From assembly GCA_001804805.1 (NCBI GenBank), contig MHBH01000061.1, positions 1 through 64,000 of the forward strand: a stretch of DNA of 64,000 bases, read 5' to 3'. Positions 26,570 to 34,805 of this stretch are shown here, in pieces (the first letter of the stretch is position 1; each line of letters opens with the position of its first letter). This DNA is from Lentisphaerae bacterium GWF2_49_21 (GTDB lineage: Bacteria > Verrucomicrobiota > Lentisphaeria > Victivallales > GWF2-50-93). A program made the translations under genes and the position numbers. The notes beneath the pieces are model-generated. The model saw only the letters and a program-made list of their open reading frames with translations. It did not search any database and was not told where the DNA came from.

Positions 26570-27391
26570 ATGCAATCCATTGCCCGGGATATTATGAGAT
26601 TTGAAAGACCACATTCTCTATCCAAGGAAACTGCAATACCCAGCCTCGTGCTCGTGCATGGCCTTTCGAACGTGCATCAATGGAGCGATGAATTCCTGTC
26701 TGTCTGCCTTGACAGGTTCGGTTCCGGAAACGTCTTTGCAATCGTCATGAACGAATCCATGGAAATCCATACAAGGACAATATCCGGCCGGCTTGTCTAT
26801 TATTGCGGCAACAACAAGCATTTCTTCGGAGGCTACAGCCATATCTCCAGGCAGGTCCGTTTCCTGAAAAAGAAAATAGAGCTTCTGCATTCCTATGGGC
26901 TGAAACAGAAATTCAATATTATAGCCCACAGCATGGGCGGACTTGTCTCCCGCAGATACATCCATGAAAATCCCAGTCAGGTGCTGAATCTCGTCACTAT
27001 TGCAACACCACATCTGGGTTCACCTCTTGCAGACAGCTTGAAATGGGCCGGTTTTTTCCTTAGGGCGGAGGAAGCGATCGCCGATCTGGGCCCTTCTTTC
27101 CTTGCAAAATTCAACAGGAAATATCCAATCACCGGCTCCCCCTTGGCCGAAGGCGGCAGGATTTATACGATAGAGGGCGGCTCTACCCGGAAAAGCATAG
27201 GATGGCGCGGAGAAATTACAATCGGGAGACTGACACTCAAAAAGAAGCACGGAGTTGAGAACGACGGATTTGTGCCAGATGGAAATGCGAAAATAGAAGG
27301 AGCCATACATGTGGCGGATTTTGAAAGGCTGGACCATTATAAGCTCGTCAGAAGAAAGGAAGTCGCCATCGCCGCATGCGATCAGCTATAA
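26570..27391 (+). CDS. lipase-like alpha/beta hydrolase
   Basis: 273 residues. VLVHGLSNVHQW is the oxyanion region, AHSMGGLVSRRYI carries the nucleophile serine in the G/A-x-S-x-G elbow, and the family pattern NLVTIATPHLGSPLAD follows, as in triacylglycerol lipases and PGAP1-like esterases. An aspartate in ENDGFVP and a histidine near DHYKLV complete a plausible triad. No signal peptide is seen, so it is probably cytoplasmic or membrane-associated. It starts 34 bases after the pseudokinase stop and may be in its transcript. Its stop is 1 base from that of the opposing glycosyltransferase. Confidence 0.82.
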   Translation: MQSIARDIMRFERPHSLSKETAIPSLVLVHGLSNVHQWSDEFLSVCLDRFGSGNVFAIVMNESMEIHTRTISGRLVYYCGNNKHFFGGYSHISRQVRFLKKKIELLHSYGLKQKFNIIAHSMGGLVSRRYIHENPSQVLNLVTIATPHLGSPLADSLKWAGFFLRAEEAIADLGPSFLAKFNRKYPITGSPLAEGGRIYTIEGGSTRKSIGWRGEITIGRLTLKKKHGVENDGFVPDGNAKIEGAIHVADFERLDHYKLVRRKEVAIAACDQL

Positions 27392-27392
27392 C

Positions 27393-28142
27393 CTATTTTA
27401 GCACTTCCGCCCATGGCTTTTTGTAGAAACGGGATTTTCTCTGGAGAATATTATATTTGATCATGTGCCAGATGGCGGCAACACCGTCCTTCCAGGTGAT
27501 CTTCTTCCCTTCCTCGTAGGTGCGACCATGGTAGCTTATCGGAACCTCGTAGATCCTGAGCCTCCTCGCATGTGCGAACTTCGCAGTCAGCTCCACTTCA
27601 ATACCGAACCGGTCGGAATCAAGGTTTATATTCTGGATGACCTCCCTCTTGAAGGCCTTGTAGCATGTCTCCATATCGGTGAGATTTATGTCCGTAAGCA
27701 GATTTGACAGGAAAGTCAGGACCTTGTTTCCGAGCTGGTGTTTGAAATAAAGCACTCTTCCGGTCCCGCCATGGAAACGCGAACCGTAGACCACGTCAGC
27801 CTTGCCGTTGACAATCGGATTTATCATCACAGGATAATCATCGGGGCTGTATTCCTTGTCGGCGTCCTGGATTATCACTATCGGGGACTTCGCCTCGTCA
27901 AATCCCCTCCTGATTGCCGCACCTTTGCCCTTGTTCTTTTCCTGACAGAAAAGGCGGATCATCCCATCATGCTTTTCAGCGTATTTCTGGATGACCTCGC
28001 GTGAGTTGTCCTTGGAAGCATCGTCCACAATGATGATCTCGGCGGTCTCGGGCCTCTTGAGAACCTCGTCGAGGATCTCACAGATCGTCTTGGCTTCATT
28101 GTAGACTGGAATGACAACGCTGAGCGCTTTTTCAGAATTCAC
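27393..28142 (-). CDS. family 2 glycosyltransferase, polyprenyl-phosphate mannosyltransferase type
   Basis: About 249 residues. GT2 signatures: SVVIPVYNEAKTI at the N-terminus, VDDASKDNSRE, the IQDADKEYSPDDYP metal-binding block, and VYGSRFHGGTGR. The layout matches dolichol/undecaprenyl-phosphate sugar transferases of the DPM1 type without C-terminal membrane helices. Such enzymes load a sugar on a lipid carrier for envelope glycans. I use the GTG start because GGAG lies 6 bases before it; a TTG four codons upstream would include that site. It stands alone, convergent with the lipase. Confidence 0.88.
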   Translation of the reverse strand: MNSEKALSVVIPVYNEAKTICEILDEVLKRPETAEIIIVDDASKDNSREVIQKYAEKHDGMIRLFCQEKNKGKGAAIRRGFDEAKSPIVIIQDADKEYSPDDYPVMINPIVNGKADVVYGSRFHGGTGRVLYFKHQLGNKVLTFLSNLLTDINLTDMETCYKAFKREVIQNINLDSDRFGIEVELTAKFAHARRLRIYEVPISYHGRTYEEGKKITWKDGVAAIWHMIKYNILQRKSRFYKKPWAEVLK

Positions 28143-28257
28143 TGTTGACTCCAAATCAAAGACTTATTGTATTGAAATGATAATCTATATTCAGAAGAGC
28201 TTAATGCAAAAGCACAAGTCAAAGTTGTTGGAGCAATAAACAGCGGTTTACAGAATT

Positions 28258-28282
28258 GTAGGAGTTCACAACTTCAGTTGTG
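28258..28282 (+). repeat. family A-like repeat with perfect stem (antisense)
   Basis: GTAGGAGTTCACAACTTCAG followed by TTGTG. Stem CACAACT-TC-AGTTGTG is perfect. It overlaps the epimerase stop codon and, unlike the other copies, is antisense to that gene. Confidence 0.7.
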
Positions 28283-29281
28283 CTTTTTCAAGTATTCGAT
28301 TGTCCTCTTCAATGCTTCATCAGGACTGACCTTAGTCTTGTATCCAAGATCATTTCTGGCTGCGGAAATATTGAAATAATGAGAAAAGGCCAGCTGTCCG
28401 GCGACGAACCTTGTCATATAAGGTTCTCCCGGAAACGGGATACCCTTATATAGAAATTCAATTAAAAAACCCGCCGCATAGGCGGAGCGATAAGATATTT
28501 TTCTATTCGCAGGAGGAATTCCAAGCTCCTTCAGGAGATTGTTTATCCAGTCCCAGAGGAGCACAGGCTTCCCATCGCTCACGAAATACGCCTTGCCGTT
28601 CGCCTTCTGCGAAGTTCGCAAAGTTTCCGCGGCAGCGATATGTGCAGACGACGCATTGTCGATGTATGTCATGTCAACAAGATTTTTCCCGTCGCCGACC
28701 TGGGAGAGCTTTCCCTTCCTCGCCCTCTCGATGACTCTCGGAAGAAGGTGAGGATCCCCAGGCCCCCAGATAAGATGCGGGCGGATCGCCACGGTTGCGA
28801 AGTTCGCAGAATTAGCCTTCAATACCGCGCGTTCGGCAATGGCTTTCGTCTCAGGATAATATGCGAGATATTTTTTAGGATATGGAGCCGACTCATCGGC
28901 GTTTTCGGTGTTGCCGGAATAAGCTACACTCGGTGAGCTCGTATATACAAGGGTGCAAGCACCCTGTTTCTTGCTTGACTCAATAATATTTTGAGTTCCA
29001 ATAACATTTATCCCGTAAAAATCTTCGCCTCTTCCCCAGACCCCGGCAAGCGCAGCGGTATGGATGACAAGGCTGCGAGATTCGCAGGCTTTCATGACAA
29101 ACGAAAGATCCTGGATGTCGCCACAGAGGACTTCAACACCCATTTTCTCAAGTCCTGGCTGCGGCTTCCTGCCAATAGATCTTATCGACGCGCAGTTGAG
29201 TCCGACAAGATCCTCGATGATCTTCCTGCCGAGGAATCCGCCCCCGCCTGTAACCAGAACATTTTCGTTCTTCCAATCCAT
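28274..29281 (-). CDS. NAD-dependent epimerase / 3-beta-HSD family reductase
   Basis: 335 residues of the extended SDR type. VLVTGGGGFLGRKII is the NAD(P) glycine motif, TSSPSV supplies the catalytic serine region, and YYPETKA is YxxxK. HTAALAGVWG and DPHLLPRVIERARKGKL resemble sterol-4-carboxylate 3-dehydrogenases and OleD reductases of olefin synthesis. No OleA/B/C is in the window, so the substrate stays open. It is divergent from the DUF362 gene with only 47 bases between starts. Confidence 0.8.
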   Translation of the reverse strand: MDWKNENVLVTGGGGFLGRKIIEDLVGLNCASIRSIGRKPQPGLEKMGVEVLCGDIQDLSFVMKACESRSLVIHTAALAGVWGRGEDFYGINVIGTQNIIESSKKQGACTLVYTSSPSVAYSGNTENADESAPYPKKYLAYYPETKAIAERAVLKANSANFATVAIRPHLIWGPGDPHLLPRVIERARKGKLSQVGDGKNLVDMTYIDNASSAHIAAAETLRTSQKANGKAYFVSDGKPVLLWDWINNLLKELGIPPANRKISYRSAYAAGFLIEFLYKGIPFPGEPYMTRFVAGQLAFSHYFNISAARNDLGYKTKVSPDEALKRTIEYLKKHN

Positions 29282-29328
29282 AGATTTTAATGCTTCAAAT
29301 GTTATTTTATTCCTGGAAAGGGTAATAT

Positions 29329-30156
29329 ATGTCAGGACGCTTAATTGAACAGCCAGTTTTTAAAGTTAATTTCACCGCATGGAAGACAAGCGTTCCAAAA
29401 CTGCTTGATGCCTGCGGGCTGGACAAGGTGCTGTCACAGCTCGAGAAGAAAGTCCTTATAAAGCCCAATCTTGTCGAGGCGTCTCCGCCTCCGATCACGA
29501 CGCCTGTCGAGCTTGTATCCAGCATAATCGACTACATCAGGAGCAAGAATCCTTCGCTTGAAATAATTATCGGCGAAGGCTGTGGCTCTATCGAATATGA
29601 GACCCCTACCCCGTTCAAGCAGCTCGGGTATGTCGAAATGGCGTACAAACAGAATGTCAAACTTGTCGATCTCAATTACGAGAAGACCGTCTCTCTTTCA
29701 AAAAAGGAATGCAGACGCTGGCCTGAAATGCATCTTCCTGAAATAGTCATGGACAATTTCCTTTTCTCCGTGCCGGTGCTCAAAGCACATTCGATGGCGG
29801 ACGTCACGCTAACCATGAAAAACATGATGGGAGCCGCACCTCCGAAACATTACAATGCCGGAAGCTGGAAAAAATCCGCGTTCCACGAGAGGATACAGGA
29901 AGCAATATTCGATCTCAACCGCTACCGGACTCCTGATTTCACCTTGATAGATGCCACTGTCGGAATGGCGGAATCCCATCTCTGGGGTGCGCACTGCGAG
30001 CCTCCTCCGAACCTTCTTATCGCCTCGTTCGATCCAGTCGCCGTAGATGCATATGGCACGCAGGTCCTCGGACGGGACTGGCGGAAGATCGGACACATCA
30101 AGATGTCGGATGGTGTCCTGGGGCATGCGGAGGCGGAAGTCGTGGAAGTGAAATGA
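29329..30156 (+). CDS. DUF362 protein
   Basis: 275 residues matching DUF362 (COG2006): VLIKPNLVEASPPPITTP at the start, IGEGCGS, VPVLKAHSMADVTLTMKNMMGA and ASFDPVAVDAYGTQVLG are all family landmarks. DUF362 proteins are often joined to ferredoxin domains, but here only the core is present. The biochemical role is unsettled. A GAAAGGG ribosome site lies 6 bases before the ATG. Divergent from the epimerase, so the two may share a promoter region. Confidence 0.88.
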   Translation: MSGRLIEQPVFKVNFTAWKTSVPKLLDACGLDKVLSQLEKKVLIKPNLVEASPPPITTPVELVSSIIDYIRSKNPSLEIIIGEGCGSIEYETPTPFKQLGYVEMAYKQNVKLVDLNYEKTVSLSKKECRRWPEMHLPEIVMDNFLFSVPVLKAHSMADVTLTMKNMMGAAPPKHYNAGSWKKSAFHERIQEAIFDLNRYRTPDFTLIDATVGMAESHLWGAHCEPPPNLLIASFDPVAVDAYGTQVLGRDWRKIGHIKMSDGVLGHAEAEVVEVK

Positions 30157-30211
30157 AACAGTCGTCAGTGGTCAGTCGTCGGTCGTCAGATATGAGATTT
30201 TAAGGAATTTG

Positions 30212-30281
30212 TTTGTAGTTAACGCATTCTTGCGTGTTCTTTACCTTATGGTAGACAGCCAAAAATGGCTTAACTACGAAC
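30212..30281 (+). repeat. family E composite repeat, three-stem form, copy 1
   Basis: An outer stem GTAGTTAA/TTAACTAC encloses two hairpins, ACGCA-TTCT-TGCGT and AGCCA-AAAA-TGGCT, giving a three-way junction. It lies 56 bases after the DUF362 stop on the same strand. Confidence 0.75.
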
Positions 30282-30289
30282 CAGAAGAC

Positions 30290-30314
30290 CACAACTAAAG
30301 TTGTGAACTCCTAC
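30290..30314 (-). repeat. family A-like repeat with perfect stem
   Basis: Minus strand GTAGGAGTTCACAACTTTAG then TTGTG, in sense 34 bases after the URO-D gene stop. Confidence 0.7.
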
Positions 30315-30347
30315 ATAATCCGACAATACAGTTATCTTCTATACCTC

Positions 30348-31499
30348 TCACGCCGCCTGGCTTTTCGCACTCAGCTCTTTCCAGTATGCAAGGACATCCG
30401 CTGCAGTCTTGAATCCTGCCTTTATAAGGGCTTCATTGACGCCCATGTTCGCAGCGAGGACTCCCTGGGAAGCGTATTTGTGAATACGGCCAATGAAGGC
30501 CTCTGCGCTTTCGTCAGGGAACCTGGGCCAGCCGTTGAAATTCACTTTTCCGGCTTTTGCGAACTTCTCCATGTTGGCGTAGAAGTCAATTTCTTGTTCA
30601 TGACCGGGGATATGCCCGAAATTAAGGGCCTTGAGCTCGGGCTGTTCGAGTATTGCGTCCGTCAGCGCTTCATTGTAACCGCAGTAATGAACCCAGGCGC
30701 CGCCAAACTCGCGGGCAAGCTTTTTCGTATATGGAATGGCGAATTCACGGATCTGTTCATCTCCAAGCAAAGCCGTCGTATCTTCACAGATGCGAATGCC
30801 GAAGCTGTCGGAATAAATGGCATTGCTGTGATGAAGAGATGTCATTGGTTCTCCTATGGCTTCCTTCATCCAGCGGTGTGCCTTGATTCCCAGTTCCAAG
30901 CAGATCCCCATGAGATGATGGACAAACTTCGGATCGTCGTAGAGTTCCAGGAAAATATCGTCGCCCATCATCAGATGCGCGAGATCAAACGGTCCCTGCG
31001 TGTCCATGACATATATCGGCAGCGAATCCCCCATGGTATCCTTGAAGTAATGCATCATCTCAAGTCCGCGTGCAAAACTGCCTTGCGATTTGATGTCATC
31101 GGGCTTCAACTTGATTATCTGCTCCTTTGTCAGGCGCTCATGCAGCCAGGGCATCTTGTCGGGGAAGGATTCCTGTTCAAGACCAAGGCATGCCAGCATG
31201 ATTCCCGTACCGAGGTTCGCCCTGATCGACGGGACTGAATCACTGCGTCCGTTGCCGGCGCCACAGGCTCCTCTTGCTTCACGGCAGAGCATCTTCACCT
31301 TGTCAGTAAACACCTGCTGGAGATCGTATGCCGGTATCTCCTCCTGCTTTTTTGTCAACTTGTCTCCGATGAAGAGGAGAGGCACATCCAGCTTTTCCCT
31401 GCGCCACGCCTGGCACTGGCGCTTCCTGCTCATGCTGATATGGTCGTAGTCGAAATCCAGATATTCCTTCAGCCTGCTGACGTCAAAGTTGTCGTTCAT
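30348..31499 (-). CDS. uroporphyrinogen decarboxylase-family (MtaA/HemE-like) protein
   Basis: 383 residues of the URO-D TIM-barrel family. VHYCGYNEAL near residue 280 resembles the His-x-Cys zinc site of the cobamide-dependent methyltransferases (MtaA/MtbA) rather than true HemE, and MDTQGPFDLA is the substrate-side block. Lentisphaerota encode many such proteins, often beside AraC regulators, as here. The likely role is methyl transfer or demethylation of a small substrate; no corrinoid protein is nearby. AGAAGGAG lies 7 bases from the ATG. A long open frame exists on the opposite strand but it is a shadow of this gene. Confidence 0.85.
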   Translation of the reverse strand: MNDNFDVSRLKEYLDFDYDHISMSRKRQCQAWRREKLDVPLLFIGDKLTKKQEEIPAYDLQQVFTDKVKMLCREARGACGAGNGRSDSVPSIRANLGTGIMLACLGLEQESFPDKMPWLHERLTKEQIIKLKPDDIKSQGSFARGLEMMHYFKDTMGDSLPIYVMDTQGPFDLAHLMMGDDIFLELYDDPKFVHHLMGICLELGIKAHRWMKEAIGEPMTSLHHSNAIYSDSFGIRICEDTTALLGDEQIREFAIPYTKKLAREFGGAWVHYCGYNEALTDAILEQPELKALNFGHIPGHEQEIDFYANMEKFAKAGKVNFNGWPRFPDESAEAFIGRIHKYASQGVLAANMGVNEALIKAGFKTAADVLAYWKELSAKSQAA

Positions 31500-31591
31500 T
31501 GCAATACTCCTTCTTGATTATTTGTATATTATAATTATAGTATCCTATTCTGTAAATGTATTTTATATTTATAATTTTGTATTACTTGATC
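31500..31591. promoter_or_regulatory. divergent promoter region of URO-D gene and AraC gene
   Basis: 92 very AT-rich bases between the two starts with several TATAAT-like words. No clear inverted operator was picked out. Confidence 0.45.
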
Positions 31592-32383
31592 ATGGCATCT
31601 TCAGTCAATATCGAGTTCATCGGCTTCAACCATGTACCGCAATGCAATGCATGGGTGGACAAGTTTTTCACCTATTACGTCGTCCAGTACGCGGAACGTG
31701 GCGAACTTGATTTATTCATTGACAAGAAACCGGTGATAAAATTGAATGGGCCAGTTGTCTGGTTGACTTTTCCCGGCCCCTATTTCCGCTTCGGACGCCG
31801 TGACGGCGGTACCTGGCACCACCGTTTCGTTTCATTTAATGGGAAGGTTCCGGATTCCTACGCCAAAAATGGCCTCTTCCCCTCCTCCACTCCCGTAATT
31901 GAAATCAGCGAACCTCTGAAATTCACCGAGTCCTTTGACAGTCTTCTGTCACGGCTGGCGATATCAACTGAGCCAAGCTTCAGGACAGTCCACATGCTTG
32001 AGGAGATCCTAGTCCAGCTTGGTGAACAGCCGGTTGGCGTCGTTGAGGAACCTGAACCGGTAAAGAACATCCGCAGGATCGCCAAGGATATTGAATCAGA
32101 TCCTTTCAAGGATCGCGACTGGAGGAAGACGGCGAAGGATGCCGGAGTTTCATATCCGCATTTCCGAAGGCTTTTCCACGAAACATATAAAACTCCACCA
32201 ACACGGTTCCTTCTCCTCAAAAGGCTTGAAAAGTCTGCCTCAATGCTGAGGACCGGAGGCAACAAAATCGAAGAGATAGCCGAAACCTGCAAGTTCTACG
32301 ACCTCTACCATTTTTCCAAACTGTTCAAGAAATACTACGGCACCGCACCGGGAGAGTACAGAAGGAACCATATGGGGAGGTAA
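31592..32383 (+). CDS. AraC-family transcriptional regulator
   Basis: About 263 residues. The N-terminal 120 or so form a cupin-like sensing domain. The C-terminal 100 contain the two AraC helix-turn-helix units (DWRKTAKDAGVSYPHFRRLF and IEEIAETCKFYDLYHFSKLF) ending with the typical YYGTAPGEYRR. It is divergent from the URO-D methyltransferase gene and probably controls it. I start at MASSVNIEF, because the upstream 12 residues are a hydrophobic run (MYFIFIILYYLI) with no ribosome site. Confidence 0.9.
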   Translation: MASSVNIEFIGFNHVPQCNAWVDKFFTYYVVQYAERGELDLFIDKKPVIKLNGPVVWLTFPGPYFRFGRRDGGTWHHRFVSFNGKVPDSYAKNGLFPSSTPVIEISEPLKFTESFDSLLSRLAISTEPSFRTVHMLEEILVQLGEQPVGVVEEPEPVKNIRRIAKDIESDPFKDRDWRKTAKDAGVSYPHFRRLFHETYKTPPTRFLLLKRLEKSASMLRTGGNKIEEIAETCKFYDLYHFSKLFKKYYGTAPGEYRRNHMGR

Positions 32384-32453
32384 TGAGCAGATGACAGACG
32401 ACGGATAACAGCGGACAGATAATAAAGGACAGTGGTCAGTTGAAAGAATCTTT

Positions 32454-32476
32454 GGAGCGCTGGCGTCTCGCCGGCA
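32454..32476 (-). repeat. family I GCCGGCG..CGCTCC hairpin, copy 1
   Basis: Minus strand GCCGGCG-AGA-CGCCAGC then GCTCC, one mismatch in the stem. Lies directly downstream of the DUF1232 gene, in its sense direction. Confidence 0.55.
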
Positions 32477-32477
32477 A

Positions 32478-32777
32478 TTATTTATTACCAACCACAATGC
32501 TGCGATGTTCCATCAGCAATTCCGAGGGGATTGTCTTCAGGGCGAGGAATACGAGCAATGGGACAATAATAATATCATCTATCTGGCCGAGAACAGGGAT
32601 GAAATCCGGAATTATATCAAACGGCATCGCCAGATAAGCCAAGGCAGAGCCCAACAGGATTCTTGTAATAAGAGGACACCTTCGGTCAGCCAGGATATTC
32701 CTGTATATGGTCAGTTCCTGTTTGAATTTACTTATATGAGATTTAAATGACATATCTTTCATTGACATATCTTTCAT
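32478..32777 (-). CDS. DUF1232 (YkvA-like) membrane protein
   Basis: 99 residues. ALAYLAMPFDIIPDFIPVLGQIDD is the conserved DUF1232 block; the family spans or lies on the membrane and its function is unknown. The first 10 residues are a duplicated MKDMS, caused by a 15-base tandem repeat at the start, so either ATG could be used; the second would give 94 residues. The 174-residue gene precedes it on the same strand with 16 bases between. Confidence 0.85.
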   Translation of the reverse strand: MKDMSMKDMSFKSHISKFKQELTIYRNILADRRCPLITRILLGSALAYLAMPFDIIPDFIPVLGQIDDIIIVPLLVFLALKTIPSELLMEHRSIVVGNK

Positions 32778-32793
32778 GTTCTTTGTAGCATTC

Positions 32794-33318
32794 CTATTTC
32801 TTTTTGATTCGAAAATCTATCCGGTGCCCGCCAGACAGGTATTTGTAATACTTGGCCTGAAATCCCGGGATATCAGAATGCTTGAGTGAAGTCATGTCGA
32901 TTATCCATTCGTCGTCATCAAGAATACTGGAAAGGGATGAAAGACAGACCTTCTCAGAAGTTCCTTCAACATAACCTGTTTGATCGCTGAAATCTCTGTG
33001 GATACAATACGACCCTGACCAATCAATTTCAGAACCATCGAATTTCTTGGCATGTTTTTCAAATGCGCCCGCTCCTTTTTCAGTAAGCCCAAACCAAAAT
33101 TCTGTACCAGGATAATTTTCCGGTTCAGCAAGAAGCGTCTCTTTATCAAAATCAACATCATTGAGCAATTTGATCAAACCTTTTTGGATAAGTATTTCTA
33201 TTCTATCTATTATGTCCCTCCGTTTTGCCTGCATGGCCTTTTCAAGAGGATATATCTGATTCATGCTCTCAAAGTCATCAGATAATTCGTTTAGTATCAA
33301 CCAGTCAATTTTGTCCAT
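32794..33318 (-). CDS. winged-helix-like protein, unknown
   Basis: 174 residues. The first 55 (MDKIDWLILNELSDDFESMNQIYP, then AKRRDIIDRIEILIQKGLIKLL) look like a winged helix that could bind DNA or RNA. GTEFWFGLTEKGAGAFEKHA is similar to the wing of MarR/ArsR-type domains. The C-terminal half (110-174) is of unknown fold with no recognised motif. The DUF1232 gene follows after 16 bases. A GAGG ribosome site precedes the ATG. Confidence 0.65.
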   Translation of the reverse strand: MDKIDWLILNELSDDFESMNQIYPLEKAMQAKRRDIIDRIEILIQKGLIKLLNDVDFDKETLLAEPENYPGTEFWFGLTEKGAGAFEKHAKKFDGSEIDWSGSYCIHRDFSDQTGYVEGTSEKVCLSSLSSILDDDEWIIDMTSLKHSDIPGFQAKYYKYLSGGHRIDFRIKKK

Positions 33319-33364
33319 GATTTCATTACCTCATCAACAACTATTATATTTGAATATCGCAATC

Positions 33365-33445
33365 AATCCTGAAAGGATTCAATAATATAGCCTAGGGTTT
33401 CAACCCTAGGTATACGTCCCAAAAACATTTCGTCCTGAAGGGACG
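33365..33445 (-). repeat. hairpin set at the 3' side of the RAYT gene
   Basis: Three hairpins: AATCC-TGAAA-GGATT, CCTAGGGTT-TC-AACCCTAGG (33391-33410), and CGTCC-TGAAG-GGACG. The last ends four bases before the transposase stop. The middle one recurs in inverted orientation on the other side of the gene. Confidence 0.8.
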
Positions 33446-33448
33446 GAA

Positions 33449-33895
33449 TCAATCCCAGATATATTTGTCATCATATTTGACCTTGTGCTTTTCCAACAGA
33501 AGTAAAAATTCTTTTTCATATGAATATTTCTCATGATGACTCTTCTGATTCTTAATATATCTGTCTACCTGTTCTGCAAGAGACTCACTGACCGAAAAAA
33601 CACCATATCCCCTCTGCCATTGAAACATTGAAGCGCCTTTCTCATGAATCCACTTTGATGATCCTCCCTTTATGTAGCGCATCATATCTGACATCGAAAC
33701 TGAAGGATGAAATAGCGCTATTAAATGAACATGGTTCATAGTTCCACCTATTTCCAGAACTTCTCCCTTCTGCCCCCTGACAATACCACAGATATACGGG
33801 TAAAGTTCATTCTCGAATTCAGGCTGTATGAGATTGATTCTGTTCTTTGTTGAAAAAACCACGTGGTATAAGAGATTTGACAAAGACTGGGACAT
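33449..33895 (-). mobile_element. IS200-like / RAYT (Y1) transposase
   Basis: 148 residues of the Y1_Tnp superfamily. GGTMNHVHLIALFHPS carries the HxH metal-binding pair (NHVHL), the fold begins LYHVVFSTKNR, and VDRYIKNQKSHHEK contains the tyrosine region (YIKNQ) expected of the single catalytic tyrosine. Such enzymes cut and join single-stranded DNA at hairpins; those bound to REP elements are RAYTs. Inverted hairpin sets flank the gene at 33365-33445 and 33911-33993, so a mobile or REP-like unit of about 630 bases is present. The ATG has AAGGAG 5 bases upstream and the gene appears intact. Confidence 0.9.
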
Positions 33896-33910
33896 GAGGC
33901 TCCTTTTCCT

Positions 33911-33993
33911 TCCGCCCCTTCAGGGCGGATAATTTCGTTACTCAAGACCTAGGGTTGAAACCCTAGGCTGTATTATTTTACGCATAAATGCGT
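33911..33993 (+). repeat. hairpin set at the 5' side of the RAYT gene
   Basis: TCCGCCC-CTTCA-GGGCGGA, CCTAGGGTT-GA-AACCCTAGG (33948-33967) and ACGCAT-AA-ATGCGT. Reverse-complemented, the first two repeat the order and sequence of the set on the other side, so they are inverted ends. Confidence 0.8.
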
Positions 33994-34049
33994 ATAATCC
34001 ATTCCATTTTTGCTGACTGATTTCTATCATCTGCTTGCCACGCCGTAGT

Positions 34050-34757
34050 CTAGCGAAGGCTGGTCGACTGTTTTCCAACCTTCTCCACGAATTCCATGAA
34101 TGAGTCGACTACCATGTCGAAATCCTCGGAGCCGATATGGCCGAAGCCGTATCTGGCATAGCAGCGTTTTATTCCGGCACGGCGTCCGGCTTCGAGATCG
34201 GTATGGTTGTCGCCGATTATCCAGGTTTCATTAGGATTGGCTCCAGTCTCCTTCATCGCGATCATAATGCTCTCCGGCTCCGGTTTAAGCGGATACTTGT
34301 GGCTGCCACCGAGAACCAGATCAAAATACGTATCCATCTTGAAATGCCTGAGGATATCCTCGCATTTGTCAGAAGGCTTGTTGCTCGTCAGAGCGATTTT
34401 CCAGCCATGCCCGCGAAGGATTTTGAGCCCCTCGCCTACTGTCGGATAAAGGCTTGTCTTCACAAACATGTTATCCCTGTAATGCTTCTTGAACTTCTCC
34501 AGCGCTTCATCGTGGCTGACCTCGAAATCCTTCAAAGCCCTTTCAACAAGCTTTTTCGCCCCGTTGCCGACATACGCAGTCACTGTCTCGACTGGAAGAG
34601 GCTTAAGACCATAGTCAGCCCTCATGAGGTTTACCCCGGCCGCCAGATCCTCCCTTGAGTCGATCAGGGTGCCGTCGAGATCGCAGAGCAGCAGATGATG
34701 TTCATGTCTGTGTTGCATTGGATTTCTACTTTTTAGGAAATTCTCTTTATTTTCCAT
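34050..34757 (-). CDS. HAD-family phosphoglycolate phosphatase-like
   Basis: 235 residues. CDLDGTLIDS is HAD motif I with the nucleophile aspartate, LTSNKP is motif II, the KPEP region is motif III (lysine), and IGDNHTDLEAG is motif IV. The helical cap after motif I matches Gph/PGP phosphatases that dephosphorylate small phosphoesters. Neighbours suggest no pathway. Two starts are possible, MENKEN and MQHRHEHH 13 residues on; neither has a convincing ribosome site. It is divergent from thpR with 48 bases between. Confidence 0.88.
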   Translation of the reverse strand: MENKENFLKSRNPMQHRHEHHLLLCDLDGTLIDSREDLAAGVNLMRADYGLKPLPVETVTAYVGNGAKKLVERALKDFEVSHDEALEKFKKHYRDNMFVKTSLYPTVGEGLKILRGHGWKIALTSNKPSDKCEDILRHFKMDTYFDLVLGGSHKYPLKPEPESIMIAMKETGANPNETWIIGDNHTDLEAGRRAGIKRCYARYGFGHIGSEDFDMVVDSFMEFVEKVGKQSTSLR

Positions 34758-34805
34758 TGTCTAATATTACATTAATCCAACAATCCAATTCTCCAAGGGG
34801 TTTCC

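Noticed and set aside
30303-31238. 311-residue plus-strand open frame
   Set aside because: It lies opposite the URO-D methyltransferase, has no family pattern, and the minus frame has a strong ribosome site and conserved blocks.
33365-33993. CRISPR array near 33.4 kb
   Set aside because: Only a few dissimilar hairpins flank one transposase; there is no regular spacer pattern or cas gene.
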